Assembly: GCA_963724435.1 (NCBI GenBank)
Contig: CAVRUN010000001.1
Span: forward strand, 868,001-932,000
Direction of reading: 5' to 3'
DNA: 64,000 nucleotides
DNA from: AP-15 sp963724435
GTDB taxonomy: Bacteria > Pseudomonadota > Alphaproteobacteria > ATCC43930 > CGMCC-115725
Below, one piece after another: positions 44,176 to 53,381 of this stretch. The translations under genes and the position numbers were made by a program. Position 1 is the stretch's first letter. Every line of letters starts with the position of its first letter. A model generated the notes under the pieces. That model ran no database searches. It was given only the letters and a program-made list of their open reading frames with translations, and had not been told where the DNA came from.

Positions 44176-45228
44176 ATGGCAGAGATCCTGGGTTTGGGGT
44201 GTACGCATCGACCATTGATGCTGCGCCGGGACGAGGACTGGACCTCTATGATGCGGACGGCGCTCTCCGATCCGGATATGCCCTCCGCCTGCAAGGACCC
44301 TTCAAGCTGGCCAGCGGAGCTCCGCAATGAGCTCGGCAATGACTGGGGCGCTGCCTCGGCAGGGCGTGCGCGTGAGGTCTTCCGGCGCCATTTCGCGGAG
44401 GCACGCCAGGCGCTCGACGAGTTCAAGCCAGATGTCGTGATCATGTTCGGTGACGACCAGTACGAGAATTTCAAGGAGGACATCGTCCCGCCATTTGCGG
44501 TGCTAGCCTATGAGGATCGCGACATCCAACCATGGAAACACCGCCGCACGCCCGACAACCCGTGGGGTGAGCCGGTGGACACAACATTCCGGCTGCGCGG
44601 CCATCGTGAGGCCGCGAAGTACCTTGCGACCGGGTTGATCGAGAGCGGCGTCGACATTGCCTATGCTTACAAGCCTCTGCACCACCCGTTCGGCCACGCT
44701 TTCGAAAACACGGTTTTGCTGCTCGACGATGATCGGCGCGGCTTCGACTACCCGGTGATACCGTTTTCGGTGAATTGCTATGGTCGGCGGGTCAACGCGG
44801 CGCGCGGCCTCCGGCTGCCGTTGGCGCTGCGTGACGATATCCGAAGCCTCGACCCGCCGTCGCCAAATCCGGCGCGGTGCATGGCGGTGGGTGCGGCCAC
44901 CGCGCGGGTCATGGTCCAGAGCCCTTGGCGCACCGCGATTGTCGCCTCGTCGAGTTGGTCGCACTCTTTCCTGACCGAAAAGAACTACCAACTGTGGCCC
45001 GATGTACCCGCCGACCGCCAGCTATACGAGGCACTGGAAGCGGCCGACTACTCGACGTGGCATCGCTATACGACTGACCAGATCGAGGATAGCGGCCAGC
45101 ACGAGGTCTTGAACTGGTTCTGCCTGTTGGGTGCGATGGAAGAACTCGGCCGCAAACCCGACCGGTCGACTTTTGTCGAGACTTGGGCCTTTGTCTCCCC
45201 AGTGGTCTTTGCATATTATCCGCCATAG
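44176..45228 (+). CDS. Class III extradiol dioxygenase-like (LigB superfamily) protein
   Basis: 350 residues. Candidate metal ligands: His in 'GLGCTHRPLM' near the N-terminus, 'VIMFGDDQYENF', His residues in 'PLHHPFGHAFENTV', and His in 'SSSWSHSFLTEKN' at about 260. The pattern fits the LigB/MEMO superfamily of non-haem iron ring-cleavage enzymes. No aromatic-degradation neighbours are present, so the substrate is unknown. GAGGGAGGG lies just upstream of the ATG. It is flanked by gltA and a convergent acetyltransferase gene. Confidence 0.8.
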   Translation: MAEILGLGCTHRPLMLRRDEDWTSMMRTALSDPDMPSACKDPSSWPAELRNELGNDWGAASAGRAREVFRRHFAEARQALDEFKPDVVIMFGDDQYENFKEDIVPPFAVLAYEDRDIQPWKHRRTPDNPWGEPVDTTFRLRGHREAAKYLATGLIESGVDIAYAYKPLHHPFGHAFENTVLLLDDDRRGFDYPVIPFSVNCYGRRVNAARGLRLPLALRDDIRSLDPPSPNPARCMAVGAATARVMVQSPWRTAIVASSSWSHSFLTEKNYQLWPDVPADRQLYEALEAADYSTWHRYTTDQIEDSGQHEVLNWFCLLGAMEELGRKPDRSTFVETWAFVSPVVFAYYPP

Positions 45229-45303
45229 CAGAAAACGCCGCGGGACGAGGGCTCCAACGAGTCCCAACCCCTAATTGCGACTCATATTTCTTGAAGGTCA
45301 GCG

Positions 45304-45903
45304 TCAGTTGCGCCAATCCTCATGGAGGATGGCAAAGAGCAAGTGATCCTGCCATTCACCGGCAATGCATAGGTATTGTCGGGCGTAGCCTTCCTGCCGG
45401 AAACCTGTCCGGGCCAGCAGGGCGCGGCTTGGTGCGTTAGTTGGCAGGCACGCGGCTTCGACACGATGCAGGCGCAGCCGGTGGAACGAAAAATCGAGAA
45501 CGAGTGGCAGTGCCGCAGTCATCAACCCCTGGCGCGCAAACGGCTCGCCGATCCAATAACCGAGGCTCGCGGTCTCGGAAACACCTCGTCGGACGTTGGT
45601 GAGGCCGACGCCGCCGACAAGTTCGTCGTCATGCGAGAAAATAAAGAAGTTGTAGGCCTGGTCGCCGCGCCAATCCTCGGCGTATCGAGCGACTCGCGAG
45701 CGAAAGCTCAGACGGGAAAGAGCGTCGGCCGGCCAGCTTGGCTCCCAGGGCTCGAGAAAATTGCGGGAACGCCCTCGTAAACTCGCCCAGACCTCCCAAT
45801 CGCCGCGTTCTGGGATACGCAAATAGACGCGCTCTCCGGAAAGGCGGAACGGGTCGGTGCGCGCCGGGAACAAGCGAGGGAATGACTTCCGCTGCGGTGC
45901 CAT
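45304..45903 (-). CDS. GNAT acetyltransferase, RimJ/RimL type
   Basis: 199 residues from the ATG at 45903. 'VYLRIPERGDWEVWASLR' at the N-terminus, 'LGYWIGEPFARQGLMTAALP' (acetyl-CoA loop) and 'LHRVEAACLPTNAPSRALL' then 'GFRQEGYARQYL' are the ribosomal-protein N-acetyltransferase pattern. Likely acetylates an alpha-amine of a protein; the target is unknown. Directly downstream (13 bases) of the M16 peptidase gene and probably co-transcribed with it and thrC, an arrangement also known in other alphaproteobacteria. Confidence 0.88.
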   Translation of the reverse strand: MAPQRKSFPRLFPARTDPFRLSGERVYLRIPERGDWEVWASLRGRSRNFLEPWEPSWPADALSRLSFRSRVARYAEDWRGDQAYNFFIFSHDDELVGGVGLTNVRRGVSETASLGYWIGEPFARQGLMTAALPLVLDFSFHRLRLHRVEAACLPTNAPSRALLARTGFRQEGYARQYLCIAGEWQDHLLFAILHEDWRN

Positions 45904-45916
45904 CGCAGCGCAGCCG

Positions 45917-47176
45917 TTACGCGGCGAGCCGCGCCCGAACGCGGTCGAAGTCCTCAAGGCGGCTTAGCGGACCCAGAGCGGTCAAAGTCGGCGGAGCAGT
46001 GCGCCAGCATTCGACAACGCGGCGAATGGCGGCGTCATCCACTGCCTCGATGCGCCGCACAATCTCGGCCGGGTCGAACGGCGTGCCGTGGATCAATAGA
46101 TGCTGCGCCAGTTGCTCGCATCGCGCCGAAGTGCTTTCGAGCGACATCAATAGCCCTGCTTTCAGCTGGGTCTTGGCGCGGGCTAATTCGACCGGGGTCA
46201 GACCGTCCTCGAGTTTTCGCGCCTCTTCGCACAGGGCTGGCAGCAGTTCGGCGGCCTCTTCCTCGCCGGTCCCCGCGTAAATGCCGAATAACCCTCCGTC
46301 GCGATAGCTATGGCCAAAGCAGTGGATCGTATAGACAAGCCCGCGCTTCTCGCGGATTTCCTGAAACAGCCGTGATGACATACCGCCGCCAAACGCGGTA
46401 CTCAGCACCGATCCGGCATAGAAGTCCGGGTCGTCGAGCGTTAGGCCAGGGAAACCCAGCACCAAATGGAGCTGTTCGAGGTCGCGTTCTTCGCGCCGCT
46501 CACCGCCCTCGTAGCGGGCGGGTTCGGTGGTCGCCGGGCGCTCGGACGGCATGTCAGCGAGGAGCCTTTCCCCGAGTTTTACAATCCGGTCATGATCGAG
46601 ATTCCCGGCCGCCGCCAGGACCATGCCTCGCGCGCCGTAATGATCGCGCAAATAGGCGGTGACTTCGTCGCGTTCGAGCCGGCGGATGATTTCGGGCCGC
46701 CCCAGCACCGGCCGGCCCATCGCTTGGTCGGGAAAGGCGCATTCCTGAAAATGGTCGAAGATGATGTCATCGGGCGTGTCATTGGCCTGTCCAATTTCCT
46801 GCAGGATGACCGTGCGCTCGCGTTCCAGCTCTTCGGGTTCAAAGGTTGAATGCTGTAGTATGTCAGCGAGTATATCGAGCGCCAGCGGCACATCCTCCTT
46901 CAATACTTTAGCATAGTATGCTGTACTCTCGCGCGAGGTATAGGCGTTGAGGTGCCCGCCGACGGCCTCAATCTCTTCGGCGATCGCAAGCGCGCTCCGC
47001 CGCTTTGTGCCCTTGAACGCCATATGTTCGAGGAAATGAGCGACGCCGTTGATCTCGGCCGGCTCGTGGCGGGTGCCAATGTCTACCCAGACCCCAAGCG
47101 AGACGGTATCTACCGTTTCAATGCGGTCGGTAGCTATCTGCAGGCCATTCTTTAAACGCGAAAGCTCGATCGTCAT
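45917..47176 (-). CDS. M16-family zinc peptidase, mitochondrial-processing-peptidase-like
   Basis: 419 residues. Inverted zinc motif HxxEH in 'GVAHFLEHMAFKGTKRR' near residues 46-62, 'YTSRESTAYYAKVL' and the distal glutamate in 'ERERTVILQEIGQ'; two M16 halves are visible ('GGGMSSRLFQEIREKRGLVY' marks the second). Full length and apparently catalytically complete. The relative in mitochondria is the beta-MPP. The bacterial substrate is unknown. Overlaps the thrC stop by 4 bases. Confidence 0.92.
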   Translation of the reverse strand: MTIELSRLKNGLQIATDRIETVDTVSLGVWVDIGTRHEPAEINGVAHFLEHMAFKGTKRRSALAIAEEIEAVGGHLNAYTSRESTAYYAKVLKEDVPLALDILADILQHSTFEPEELERERTVILQEIGQANDTPDDIIFDHFQECAFPDQAMGRPVLGRPEIIRRLERDEVTAYLRDHYGARGMVLAAAGNLDHDRIVKLGERLLADMPSERPATTEPARYEGGERREERDLEQLHLVLGFPGLTLDDPDFYAGSVLSTAFGGGMSSRLFQEIREKRGLVYTIHCFGHSYRDGGLFGIYAGTGEEEAAELLPALCEEARKLEDGLTPVELARAKTQLKAGLLMSLESTSARCEQLAQHLLIHGTPFDPAEIVRRIEAVDDAAIRRVVECWRTAPPTLTALGPLSRLEDFDRVRARLAA

Positions 47177-48597
47177 GCGGCCCTCTTGCTGCGCCGGGCG
47201 TGGGTGCGGAGATAGCGTGTCACGGCGTCCTGATCCTTAGGCAGAATGGTAATGCGCTCGCGCCGTTCAAATAAATCGGCGAGTGCCGCCGGCAATGCCG
47301 GTCGAATCCCAGTCGCGCGCTCGACTGCGTCTGGGAATTTAGCCGGGTGAGCGGATGCCAAAGCCACCATCGGTGCGGCGCTTCTCCTCACCTCTAACTC
47401 GGCGCGCGCCGCCCCGACGGCAACCGCGGTGTGGGGATCGATCAGAATTCCGGAGCGCTTATATATGTTAGCCATGATCTGCACCGTCGTCGCGTCATCA
47501 ACCCCATGAGCCGAAAACAGCCCTTGTGCCGCACGCCATTCCCTTTCCGCGCGCGGAAGAATGCCGGTCCGGCGAAACTCGGCTATCGCCTCGCTGACCT
47601 CAACCCCGCTGCAGCCTTTCAGCTCGAACAACAATCGCTCGAAATTGCTTGAAACTTGTATATCCATGCTCGGGCTCAGGCTCGGCTCGACTGGGGCGAT
47701 TGTCATGTCGCCCGTGCCAATATAACGAGCCAGGATATCGTTGCGATTTGTCCCGATAACCAGACGCTCGATCGGCAACCCCATACCGCGAGCGATGTGA
47801 CCTGCATACACATTCCCAAAGTTTCCGGTCGGCACGCTGAACGCCACCTTACGGTCAGGTGCCCCGAGAGCAGTCGCGGCAACGAAATAATAGACCGTCT
47901 GCGCCGCGATCCGCGCCCAGTTGATCGAGTTGATCGCCGCAAGATTAAGGTCCTCGCGCAATTGTGCATCGGTAAACAACGCCTTTACCAGATCTTGGCA
48001 ATCGTCAAAGGTTCCTTCAACTGCGATCGCGTGGGCATTCGTAGATGCGACCGTGGTCATTTGGCGTCTCTGTACTTCTGAGATGCGATCGTGCGGATAA
48101 AAAATGAAGATGTCGATCGCCTCACGATTACGACAAGCGTCCAGCGCTGCCGAACCCGTATCGCCCGACGTGGCGCCGATAATTGTGAGGTGTTCATTCT
48201 TGCGGGCGAGCGCCGCCTCGAACAACAAGCCGAGGAGTTGTAGCGCCAAATCCTTGAAGGCCAAGGTCGGTCCATGAAACAGTTCCAGCAGCCACAAGCC
48301 ATGATCTAGCTGCACGAGTGGCGTTACCGCGGCATGGCGGAAGCCGCGATAGGCCTGCTCCGCGAACCGGTATAGCTCATCTTTCGCAAATGCATCTCCT
48401 GCGAATAGGCCCAAAATATGCGACGCAACCTTGGCGTAAGGCGACCGGCCCAACTCGTCGAGCTTATCGGGGGCAAGAGGCGGCAGATGATCCGGCACAT
48501 AGAGTCCGCCATCGTCGGCAAGCCCTGTAAGGAGGACTTCCTCGAACGATACGGTCCGTGGTTGCGGGCGACGGTCGCGGGTGCTAATGTACCGCAC
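47173..48597 (-). CDS. thrC: Threonine synthase
   Basis: Makes threonine from phosphohomoserine with PLP. 474 residues starting at the GTG at 48597 (VRYISTRDRRP); the frame continues 79 codons upstream into non-homologous sequence. Motifs: 'LADDGGLYVPDHLPPL', PLP lysine in 'GPTLAFKDLALQLLG', 'GATSGDTGSAALDACR', 'FSVPTGNFGNVYAG' and 'GTNRNDILARY'. The upstream minus strand has GGGA about 8 bases before the GTG. First gene of the thrC-M16-GNAT operon. Confidence 0.94.
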   Translation of the reverse strand: MRYISTRDRRPQPRTVSFEEVLLTGLADDGGLYVPDHLPPLAPDKLDELGRSPYAKVASHILGLFAGDAFAKDELYRFAEQAYRGFRHAAVTPLVQLDHGLWLLELFHGPTLAFKDLALQLLGLLFEAALARKNEHLTIIGATSGDTGSAALDACRNREAIDIFIFYPHDRISEVQRRQMTTVASTNAHAIAVEGTFDDCQDLVKALFTDAQLREDLNLAAINSINWARIAAQTVYYFVAATALGAPDRKVAFSVPTGNFGNVYAGHIARGMGLPIERLVIGTNRNDILARYIGTGDMTIAPVEPSLSPSMDIQVSSNFERLLFELKGCSGVEVSEAIAEFRRTGILPRAEREWRAAQGLFSAHGVDDATTVQIMANIYKRSGILIDPHTAVAVGAARAELEVRRSAAPMVALASAHPAKFPDAVERATGIRPALPAALADLFERRERITILPKDQDAVTRYLRTHARRSKRAA

Positions 48598-48690
48598 ACA
48601 AATATCCCAGTTAGGCTCGCCGAAGCCTATCGCCGCACTCGCCTCGCTGCAACCCGGCAAAAGACGCATTACTCTCATTGGTTGCGAAGC

Positions 48691-48925
48691 ATGACGATGG
48701 CGAAAATGGGGGCCGACGTCATCCGCATCGAGCCGGTTGGCGGCGGCGTTGATCCCGGCCGCTGACAAAAGCGAGTGCGAGCCTCTGTCGGGCGAGTCTC
48801 GTAAGCAAGCGCTCCTAGCACCAGCGCTCGACAAGCGCGAAGGCCGAGAACAGCATACTGATCTTGTGCTGTCGGAAGTGCTCGGCCTGACTACGACCGA
48901 TATCGGACGTTTGCACGACCAGGAT
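48691..48925 (+). pseudogene. Remnants of a class III (CaiB/BaiF) CoA-transferase
   Basis: Two short pieces of one former gene in two frames. 'AKMGADVIRIEPVGGGVD' (about 48700-48762) is the N-terminal nucleotide/CoA motif of family III CoA-transferases. 'GREQHTDLVLSEVLGLTTTD' with 'IGRLHDQ' (about 48838-48915) matches their C-terminal end. About 350 residues between them are missing, with only about 75 bases left, so this is an internally deleted relic upstream of and antisense to thrC's 5' flank. Confidence 0.7.
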
Positions 48926-48960
48926 CATCGCCGACCCAGATGGGCGCTAGCGCCGGCTCA

Positions 48961-49176
48961 TCAAGTTTCGTTTTGGCTTTGCCGCAATTCGACGAGTAGC
49001 TGCCGCACTCGGCGCGCGGTCCGCAATTTGCGGGCGATATCGGGGGCGAGGCGCAAATCGCCCTGGGCATCGAGCCACCCAGCTTCGATATCGGGCGGTA
49101 ATTCACGCATCGCCTCGGCAAAGGCGAGAAAAATCTCTTCGACTTGACGCGCTTCGAGACGCCGTTCTCTGGCCAC
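48961..49176 (-). CDS. Small hypothetical protein, 71 residues
   Basis: I do not recognise the family. The start is a GTG at 49176 with a perfect AGGAGG (minus strand, 49185-49190) 8 bases upstream. The predicted protein is helical and highly charged ('RRLEARQVEEIFLAFAEAM', 'LAPDIARKLRTARRVRQLLV'), with no signal peptide or TM. It ends close to the 3' end of the CoA-transferase relic. The strong ribosome site is the main support. Confidence 0.6.
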   Translation of the reverse strand: MARERRLEARQVEEIFLAFAEAMRELPPDIEAGWLDAQGDLRLAPDIARKLRTARRVRQLLVELRQSQNET

Positions 49177-49337
49177 GCCCGGCACCTCCTGTTGCTCCGA
49201 TCGCCCTACACTAGAACGCCCAACTGCGATGGTCGAGCGCCCTGGTGCTTGTCCCACGGCAATGCATCTTTGCACCCGCAGTCCAAGTGGATAAGATAGC
49301 ATCCTTCGTACTCACCAAAACCAGGAGGAACCAAATC

Positions 49338-49847
49338 ATGGCAATCAGCATGTATCACGGCTCGGTGCCGGTCTTTCTACAATTGCTCGGTGGCCTCAAG
49401 GGAGTACTCGACAAAGCCCAGAAGCATGCGGCCGAAAAGAAGTGGGACGAGGCCGCGACTTTGAATTGGCGGCTTTATCCCGACATGTTCACCTTGGCGC
49501 GGCAAGTGCGCCAAGTCTGCGTCCACGCGCTCGGCGCCGGAACCGTTGCCGGGGTGACCCCGCCGCAACTTCCCGACATTGACAGTTCCTGGGCCGAGAT
49601 GCAGGCGCAACTCGACAAAACGATCGATTTTTTGAAGGGTATGCGCCCCGACCAACTCGACGGCAAAGAAGATTCGACGGTGACGATCACCGCTGGCGGG
49701 CAGCAGCGCCAATTCAAGGCCCAGGTCTACCTCTACCACTTCGCGATGCCGAACTTCTATTTCCACACAACTACGGCCTACAACATCCTTCGCTCGCTCG
49801 GGATCGACATCGGCAAGCGCGATTTCATGGGTCAGATGCCGTCGTAA
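49338..49847 (+). CDS. DUF1993 family protein
   Basis: 169 residues from the ATG at 49338, with AGGAGG at 49323-49328. Helical protein 'SVPVFLQLLGGLKGVLDKA', 'LNWRLYPDMFTLARQVRQV', 'ELPDIDSSWAEM'-like segment and 'YHFAMPNFYFHTTTAYNIL', the DUF1993 pattern, distantly of DinB-like four-helix form. Function unknown. Stand-alone gene, with no clear partner. Confidence 0.85.
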   Translation: MAISMYHGSVPVFLQLLGGLKGVLDKAQKHAAEKKWDEAATLNWRLYPDMFTLARQVRQVCVHALGAGTVAGVTPPQLPDIDSSWAEMQAQLDKTIDFLKGMRPDQLDGKEDSTVTITAGGQQRQFKAQVYLYHFAMPNFYFHTTTAYNILRSLGIDIGKRDFMGQMPS

Positions 49848-50529
49848 AAGGACGCGTTTGGTCGCAGCGTTCCGATCAGCCGAGGAATCTCTCCACAGCT
49901 GCCTAGCTGATGATGTGCTCGGAGTAACAGAGAGCGCGAGGTTACGGAATAAATCAGCCCAGCTTGGCGGCGGCGGGGTGTGAGTGCGCCACGCAGGCGA
50001 CCTGGCGAGAACCCGCGCTCGCCGAATTCGAGCGCGTGGTGCCGAGGCGGTACTGCGTGCTCTTATTGGGCCCTCTCATCCGAACTCGGCAATGGCCGGC
50101 CGCCGGTCGGGTCGGGCAAGCAGAAGGCAGAAGCAGCATACCGTGGTGTTGTCGGGGGCTGCTCCTGCCGGGATCGACCTCGACAAATCGGCGTAGCGCT
50201 TGCGAATCCTCGATTGCCTCCCCACAAGGTGCTTTTGGGTGATCTGATCGTTGAGCGTCGAGGACCGGTCACCGTCGTCCGCTCAACGGTGTGAACGCAC
50301 CACTCTACCGCGCTAGCCCACCAAGCGCCGCCAACCAGTTCAAAGCGCGGGTCGCTATCATTGAAGCGTGGGTCGACGGAGACGGAGCTCTACCGACCCG
50401 ACCGCTCCTGAACCTCGAAAAACTTGGCGATGACCTTCTACCGCCGGTTGCCTTTGCCAAAAACGTCGGGTAACCTCGCCCAAAATATCTGTTAAGTGTG
50501 CAAACCGAAGGCGAACTGGAGGAGACGAG
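49848..50529. other. Gene-poor interval
   Basis: About 680 bases without a gene I can support. Short open frames exist on both strands (for example 50291-50473 plus) but none has a family pattern with a convincing ribosome site. It ends with the GGAGG-containing leader of the beta-propeller gene. Confidence 0.5.
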
Positions 50530-51993
50530 ATGTTTAGCGGTCAATTTTTTCGACAGGGCACGGGGCACAGGGCGCGCGCGCTGTCGGTCCTGGCCGGGAC
50601 TCTTTTTGGGATATTGGCGCTGGCCGCGTCCGGCGCCGCCTTTGCCCAATGCACCGGTCCGGGGGCGCCGGGCAAGGGTTCGCCGTGGACTTGCCTGACC
50701 GCAATCCAGGTTCCCGGACAACCGATTACCTCGTTCGACATCAGTTGGGTAAACCCAAACCGCGCCGAATACTATCTCGCTGATCGCTCCAATAAGGCGA
50801 TCGATATCGTCGACACCAGCACCAACAAATTCAAGACGCAAATTACAGGGTTTGTCGGCGGGGTCGTCAATCCCAACACTAACACTTTCATCACCGCCCA
50901 GTCGGGGCCCGACGGCGTGGTGTCGTTCGGGAAGTGGCTATACGCCGGTGACGGCAACAGTACCCTGAAGGTCATCGACCTAGATAAAGGCTCGATTGTG
51001 CAGTCGGTCCCAACCGGGGGTCAGTTCCGGGTCGATGAGATGGCGCTGACCGGCATCATGTCGAATGGCCAGCAACTGTTGCTTGCCGCCAACAACGCCG
51101 ACGATCCACCCTTTGCCACCCTGTTCCAGGTGAACGGCAACAACTTCAACAATTACATCAACATCCGCACCAGGATAACCGTCGATCCATCGCTGATCCC
51201 GCCCGGCATGGGGCTGTCGCTGGAGCAGCCGTCATGGGATCCCACCAGCAAGCGGTTTTATGTGTCCATCCCACAGATCAACTATCCAGCCGGCTGCACA
51301 ATCGGCGCCGTCGATAATCCCGGCAAAGGTATTGTCGGCTGCCAGGGTGGGTTACTGGTGATCGACCCGAGTGGGGTTAGCGCGCCGAACTGCACAGCTG
51401 TTAGCGGCATCCCGTCAATCGGCAGCGTGTGCCAGTACACTTACGGCGCGTACGATCGTACGCATAATATCGGCGTGTTGGCGCTCCCAACCTGCGCGCC
51501 CAACGGCTCCACTGTCGGCCCGACCCCGGATGGGATCGGCCACAATCTGTTGTTGGGTTGCACCCCAGCCAACAACGCAGGCGTCAAGGGTACGCTGGCA
51601 ATCAACACTAACACGACCAATTTTGCGACGATCGGCAACATCACCGGCTCGGACGAAGTCTGGTACAATTCCGGCGATGGCCATTACTATACCGGATCGA
51701 GCGCCAACCTGGCTCAGTTCGGCGGTCCGGTGCTTGGCATCATCGATGCGTTCTCCAACATCCTGGTTAGCACGATCCCGCAAGGGAGCGGGTCGCATTC
51801 GGTAGCTGCCGACTCGATCCGCAACACCATCTACGTTCCGCAAGTGGTTCCGCAGAACGCGAGCAACACGATGGAGCCGGGGGCCGGCGGTGGCGACACG
51901 ACCGGCGTCAGCAAACAGACCTGTGGCTCAAACAACGGCTGCATAGTGGTCTACAAATTCCTTCCCCCACCGCCGCCGCCAATTACCGACTAA
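50530..51993 (+). CDS. Secreted beta-propeller-like protein
   Basis: 487 residues. Signal peptide with 'LFGILALAASGAAFAQ' (cleavage near residue 40), then repeats resembling YVTN/NHL-type blades: 'YYLADRSNKAIDIVDTSTNK', 'WLYAGDGNSTLKVIDLDKGS' and later 'RNTIYVPQVVP'. Asn/Gly/Thr-rich, several Cys pairs, and a Pro6 tail 'FLPPPPPPITD'. I infer a periplasmic or extracellular protein of unknown function. GGAGGAGA precedes the ATG and a terminator follows, so it is probably monocistronic. Flanked by a gene-poor interval on the 5' side. Confidence 0.75.
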   Translation: MFSGQFFRQGTGHRARALSVLAGTLFGILALAASGAAFAQCTGPGAPGKGSPWTCLTAIQVPGQPITSFDISWVNPNRAEYYLADRSNKAIDIVDTSTNKFKTQITGFVGGVVNPNTNTFITAQSGPDGVVSFGKWLYAGDGNSTLKVIDLDKGSIVQSVPTGGQFRVDEMALTGIMSNGQQLLLAANNADDPPFATLFQVNGNNFNNYINIRTRITVDPSLIPPGMGLSLEQPSWDPTSKRFYVSIPQINYPAGCTIGAVDNPGKGIVGCQGGLLVIDPSGVSAPNCTAVSGIPSIGSVCQYTYGAYDRTHNIGVLALPTCAPNGSTVGPTPDGIGHNLLLGCTPANNAGVKGTLAINTNTTNFATIGNITGSDEVWYNSGDGHYYTGSSANLAQFGGPVLGIIDAFSNILVSTIPQGSGSHSVAADSIRNTIYVPQVVPQNASNTMEPGAGGGDTTGVSKQTCGSNNGCIVVYKFLPPPPPPITD

Positions 51994-52032
51994 CCGCTAC
52001 GTCGACGGATGCGGGCCTCAGCCCCGCGGTTT

Positions 52033-52071
52033 GGGGCGCCAACGACACAATCGGTGGCGCCCCGTTGTTTT
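52033..52071 (+). terminator. Rho-independent terminator after the beta-propeller gene
   Basis: Perfect 9-bp stem GGGGCGCCA (52033-52041) with TGGCGCCCC (52055-52063), 13-base loop, followed by GTTGTTTTG. It lies 40 bases after the stop at 51993. Confidence 0.8.
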
Positions 52072-52223
52072 GCTGCCGATAGGGTCTGCACGTATCCCTT
52101 AGCGGAATGCCCGAGTGTAATCCGGGGCAATCCGGGGCGACTTTTCGGGTAAAAACGGACCGGCACTGCCGTCAGCCGCCTCCGAATGGCGGTTGGGCGC
52201 CGATGACGGCAGAGATCCAGCAA

Positions 52224-53381
52224 CTAGTGCTCTGCTGATGCTCGCCGATCAAACTTTTGCGAATTGGTCCAAGCTTGCACGACATCGGCCCACATCGCGG
52301 CATGCCGCATCAAGCCCGCGGCATTGAAATGGCAGTGTTCCTTATCGCGAAATTCGTCCCCCAGCGTATCGGTGTCCGGGCCAAGAAACACGTTGTCCAA
52401 CGGGTTGGCGGCTGAGCGTTCTCCTTCGCGGATGTTGTCTCCATTTGGCCGCGGATAAGGACCGCATTTGGTGGCAAGTGCGACAAAGAACGGCGCCGAG
52501 ATCCCATAGGTGCGAAAAGTGGAAATGACCTCCAAAAGGTTTTTGCGATATTGCCTTCCATGGATGTCGCCTTCGCCGGAATTGCCCTCGCCTTGGTGCC
52601 ATAATATCTGTGTCGGGGTTAAGCCGGCATCGAACAGCCGCCGGATCAGGACCAGGATGCGCCGGTTGAACCTGCCGGCCTCGGCCCATTGTTCGACGCT
52701 CGAGCCACCCATTGCGATCGGCGCGATGATAACTTTCCGGTAGAGCCCCCGTTCGATCAGCATGTCAGCCAGCGAACTGGCAAAGTTTCCCAAAGTGCCG
52801 GAGGCCCCGAGCAGCGGGTCCTGCGCCTTGTAGCAGTGTCCGTCATAGAGATCGAAGTTCAGAACTTCCTGTTTTGGCGTGTACCGCCTCAGAGCGTAGT
52901 TGGCCGCATTTGACTGACCCAGGGTGATCAGAACCGCGGTTCCGGCGTCAGCTTGGCAAGCCACCTTTGTTCGCTGCGAGGTGTCACGAAAGCTTTTCCA
53001 GTTCTGGTCAAGCTCGTCGTAGCTGTCCATCGAATCGATGTCGATGTCTTCGGGGGTGTGCTTGACCCCGAGCGCCGACGCGATCGCCGCGATGTTCTCG
53101 CGCATGGCGGTGGCGGAGAGGTCGAGATCCCGCAGATGGCTCATAGCAACCGGCCAAGCCACATTTTGCTCATTGTGCACCACGCCGACAGCATGCCCCA
53201 GCGCTTCGAAATAGGCGCGTTGCTCCGTTCGGGTCTCTTCCAGGGCTTGGCTCAACGCCTTTGTTGCCCGCTGCTGGTCGTTGAGTTGGCGCAGGACCTG
53301 CAACTCCGTTACGATCGCCGTCCCGCTGGAGGCTCCGATGAGCCCAATCAAAGCGCCGAGCAGCACCTTCCTCAAACGCAT
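52224..53381 (-). CDS. Membrane-anchored SASA-type carbohydrate esterase
   Basis: 385 residues from the ATG at 53381, with AGGAG 5 bases upstream. An N-terminal hydrophobic anchor ('VLLGALIGLIGASSGTAIV'), a short coiled coil ('RQLNDQQRATKALSQALEE'), then an SGNH-like sialate-O-acetylesterase domain: nucleophile Ser in 'TLGQSNAAN', 'PIAMGGSSVEQW', 'LWHQGEGNSGEGDIHG' and 'HCHFNAAGLMRHA' with the catalytic His. I infer a periplasmic deacetylase acting on a surface glycan, consistent with the acetyltransferase genes divergent to it. Confidence 0.8.
   Translation of the reverse strand: MRLRKVLLGALIGLIGASSGTAIVTELQVLRQLNDQQRATKALSQALEETRTEQRAYFEALGHAVGVVHNEQNVAWPVAMSHLRDLDLSATAMRENIAAIASALGVKHTPEDIDIDSMDSYDELDQNWKSFRDTSQRTKVACQADAGTAVLITLGQSNAANYALRRYTPKQEVLNFDLYDGHCYKAQDPLLGASGTLGNFASSLADMLIERGLYRKVIIAPIAMGGSSVEQWAEAGRFNRRILVLIRRLFDAGLTPTQILWHQGEGNSGEGDIHGRQYRKNLLEVISTFRTYGISAPFFVALATKCGPYPRPNGDNIREGERSAANPLDNVFLGPDTDTLGDEFRDKEHCHFNAAGLMRHAAMWADVVQAWTNSQKFDRRASAEH

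Noticed and set aside
50291..50473. 60-residue plus-strand frame in the gene-poor interval
   Set aside because: No ribosome site and no recognisable pattern.
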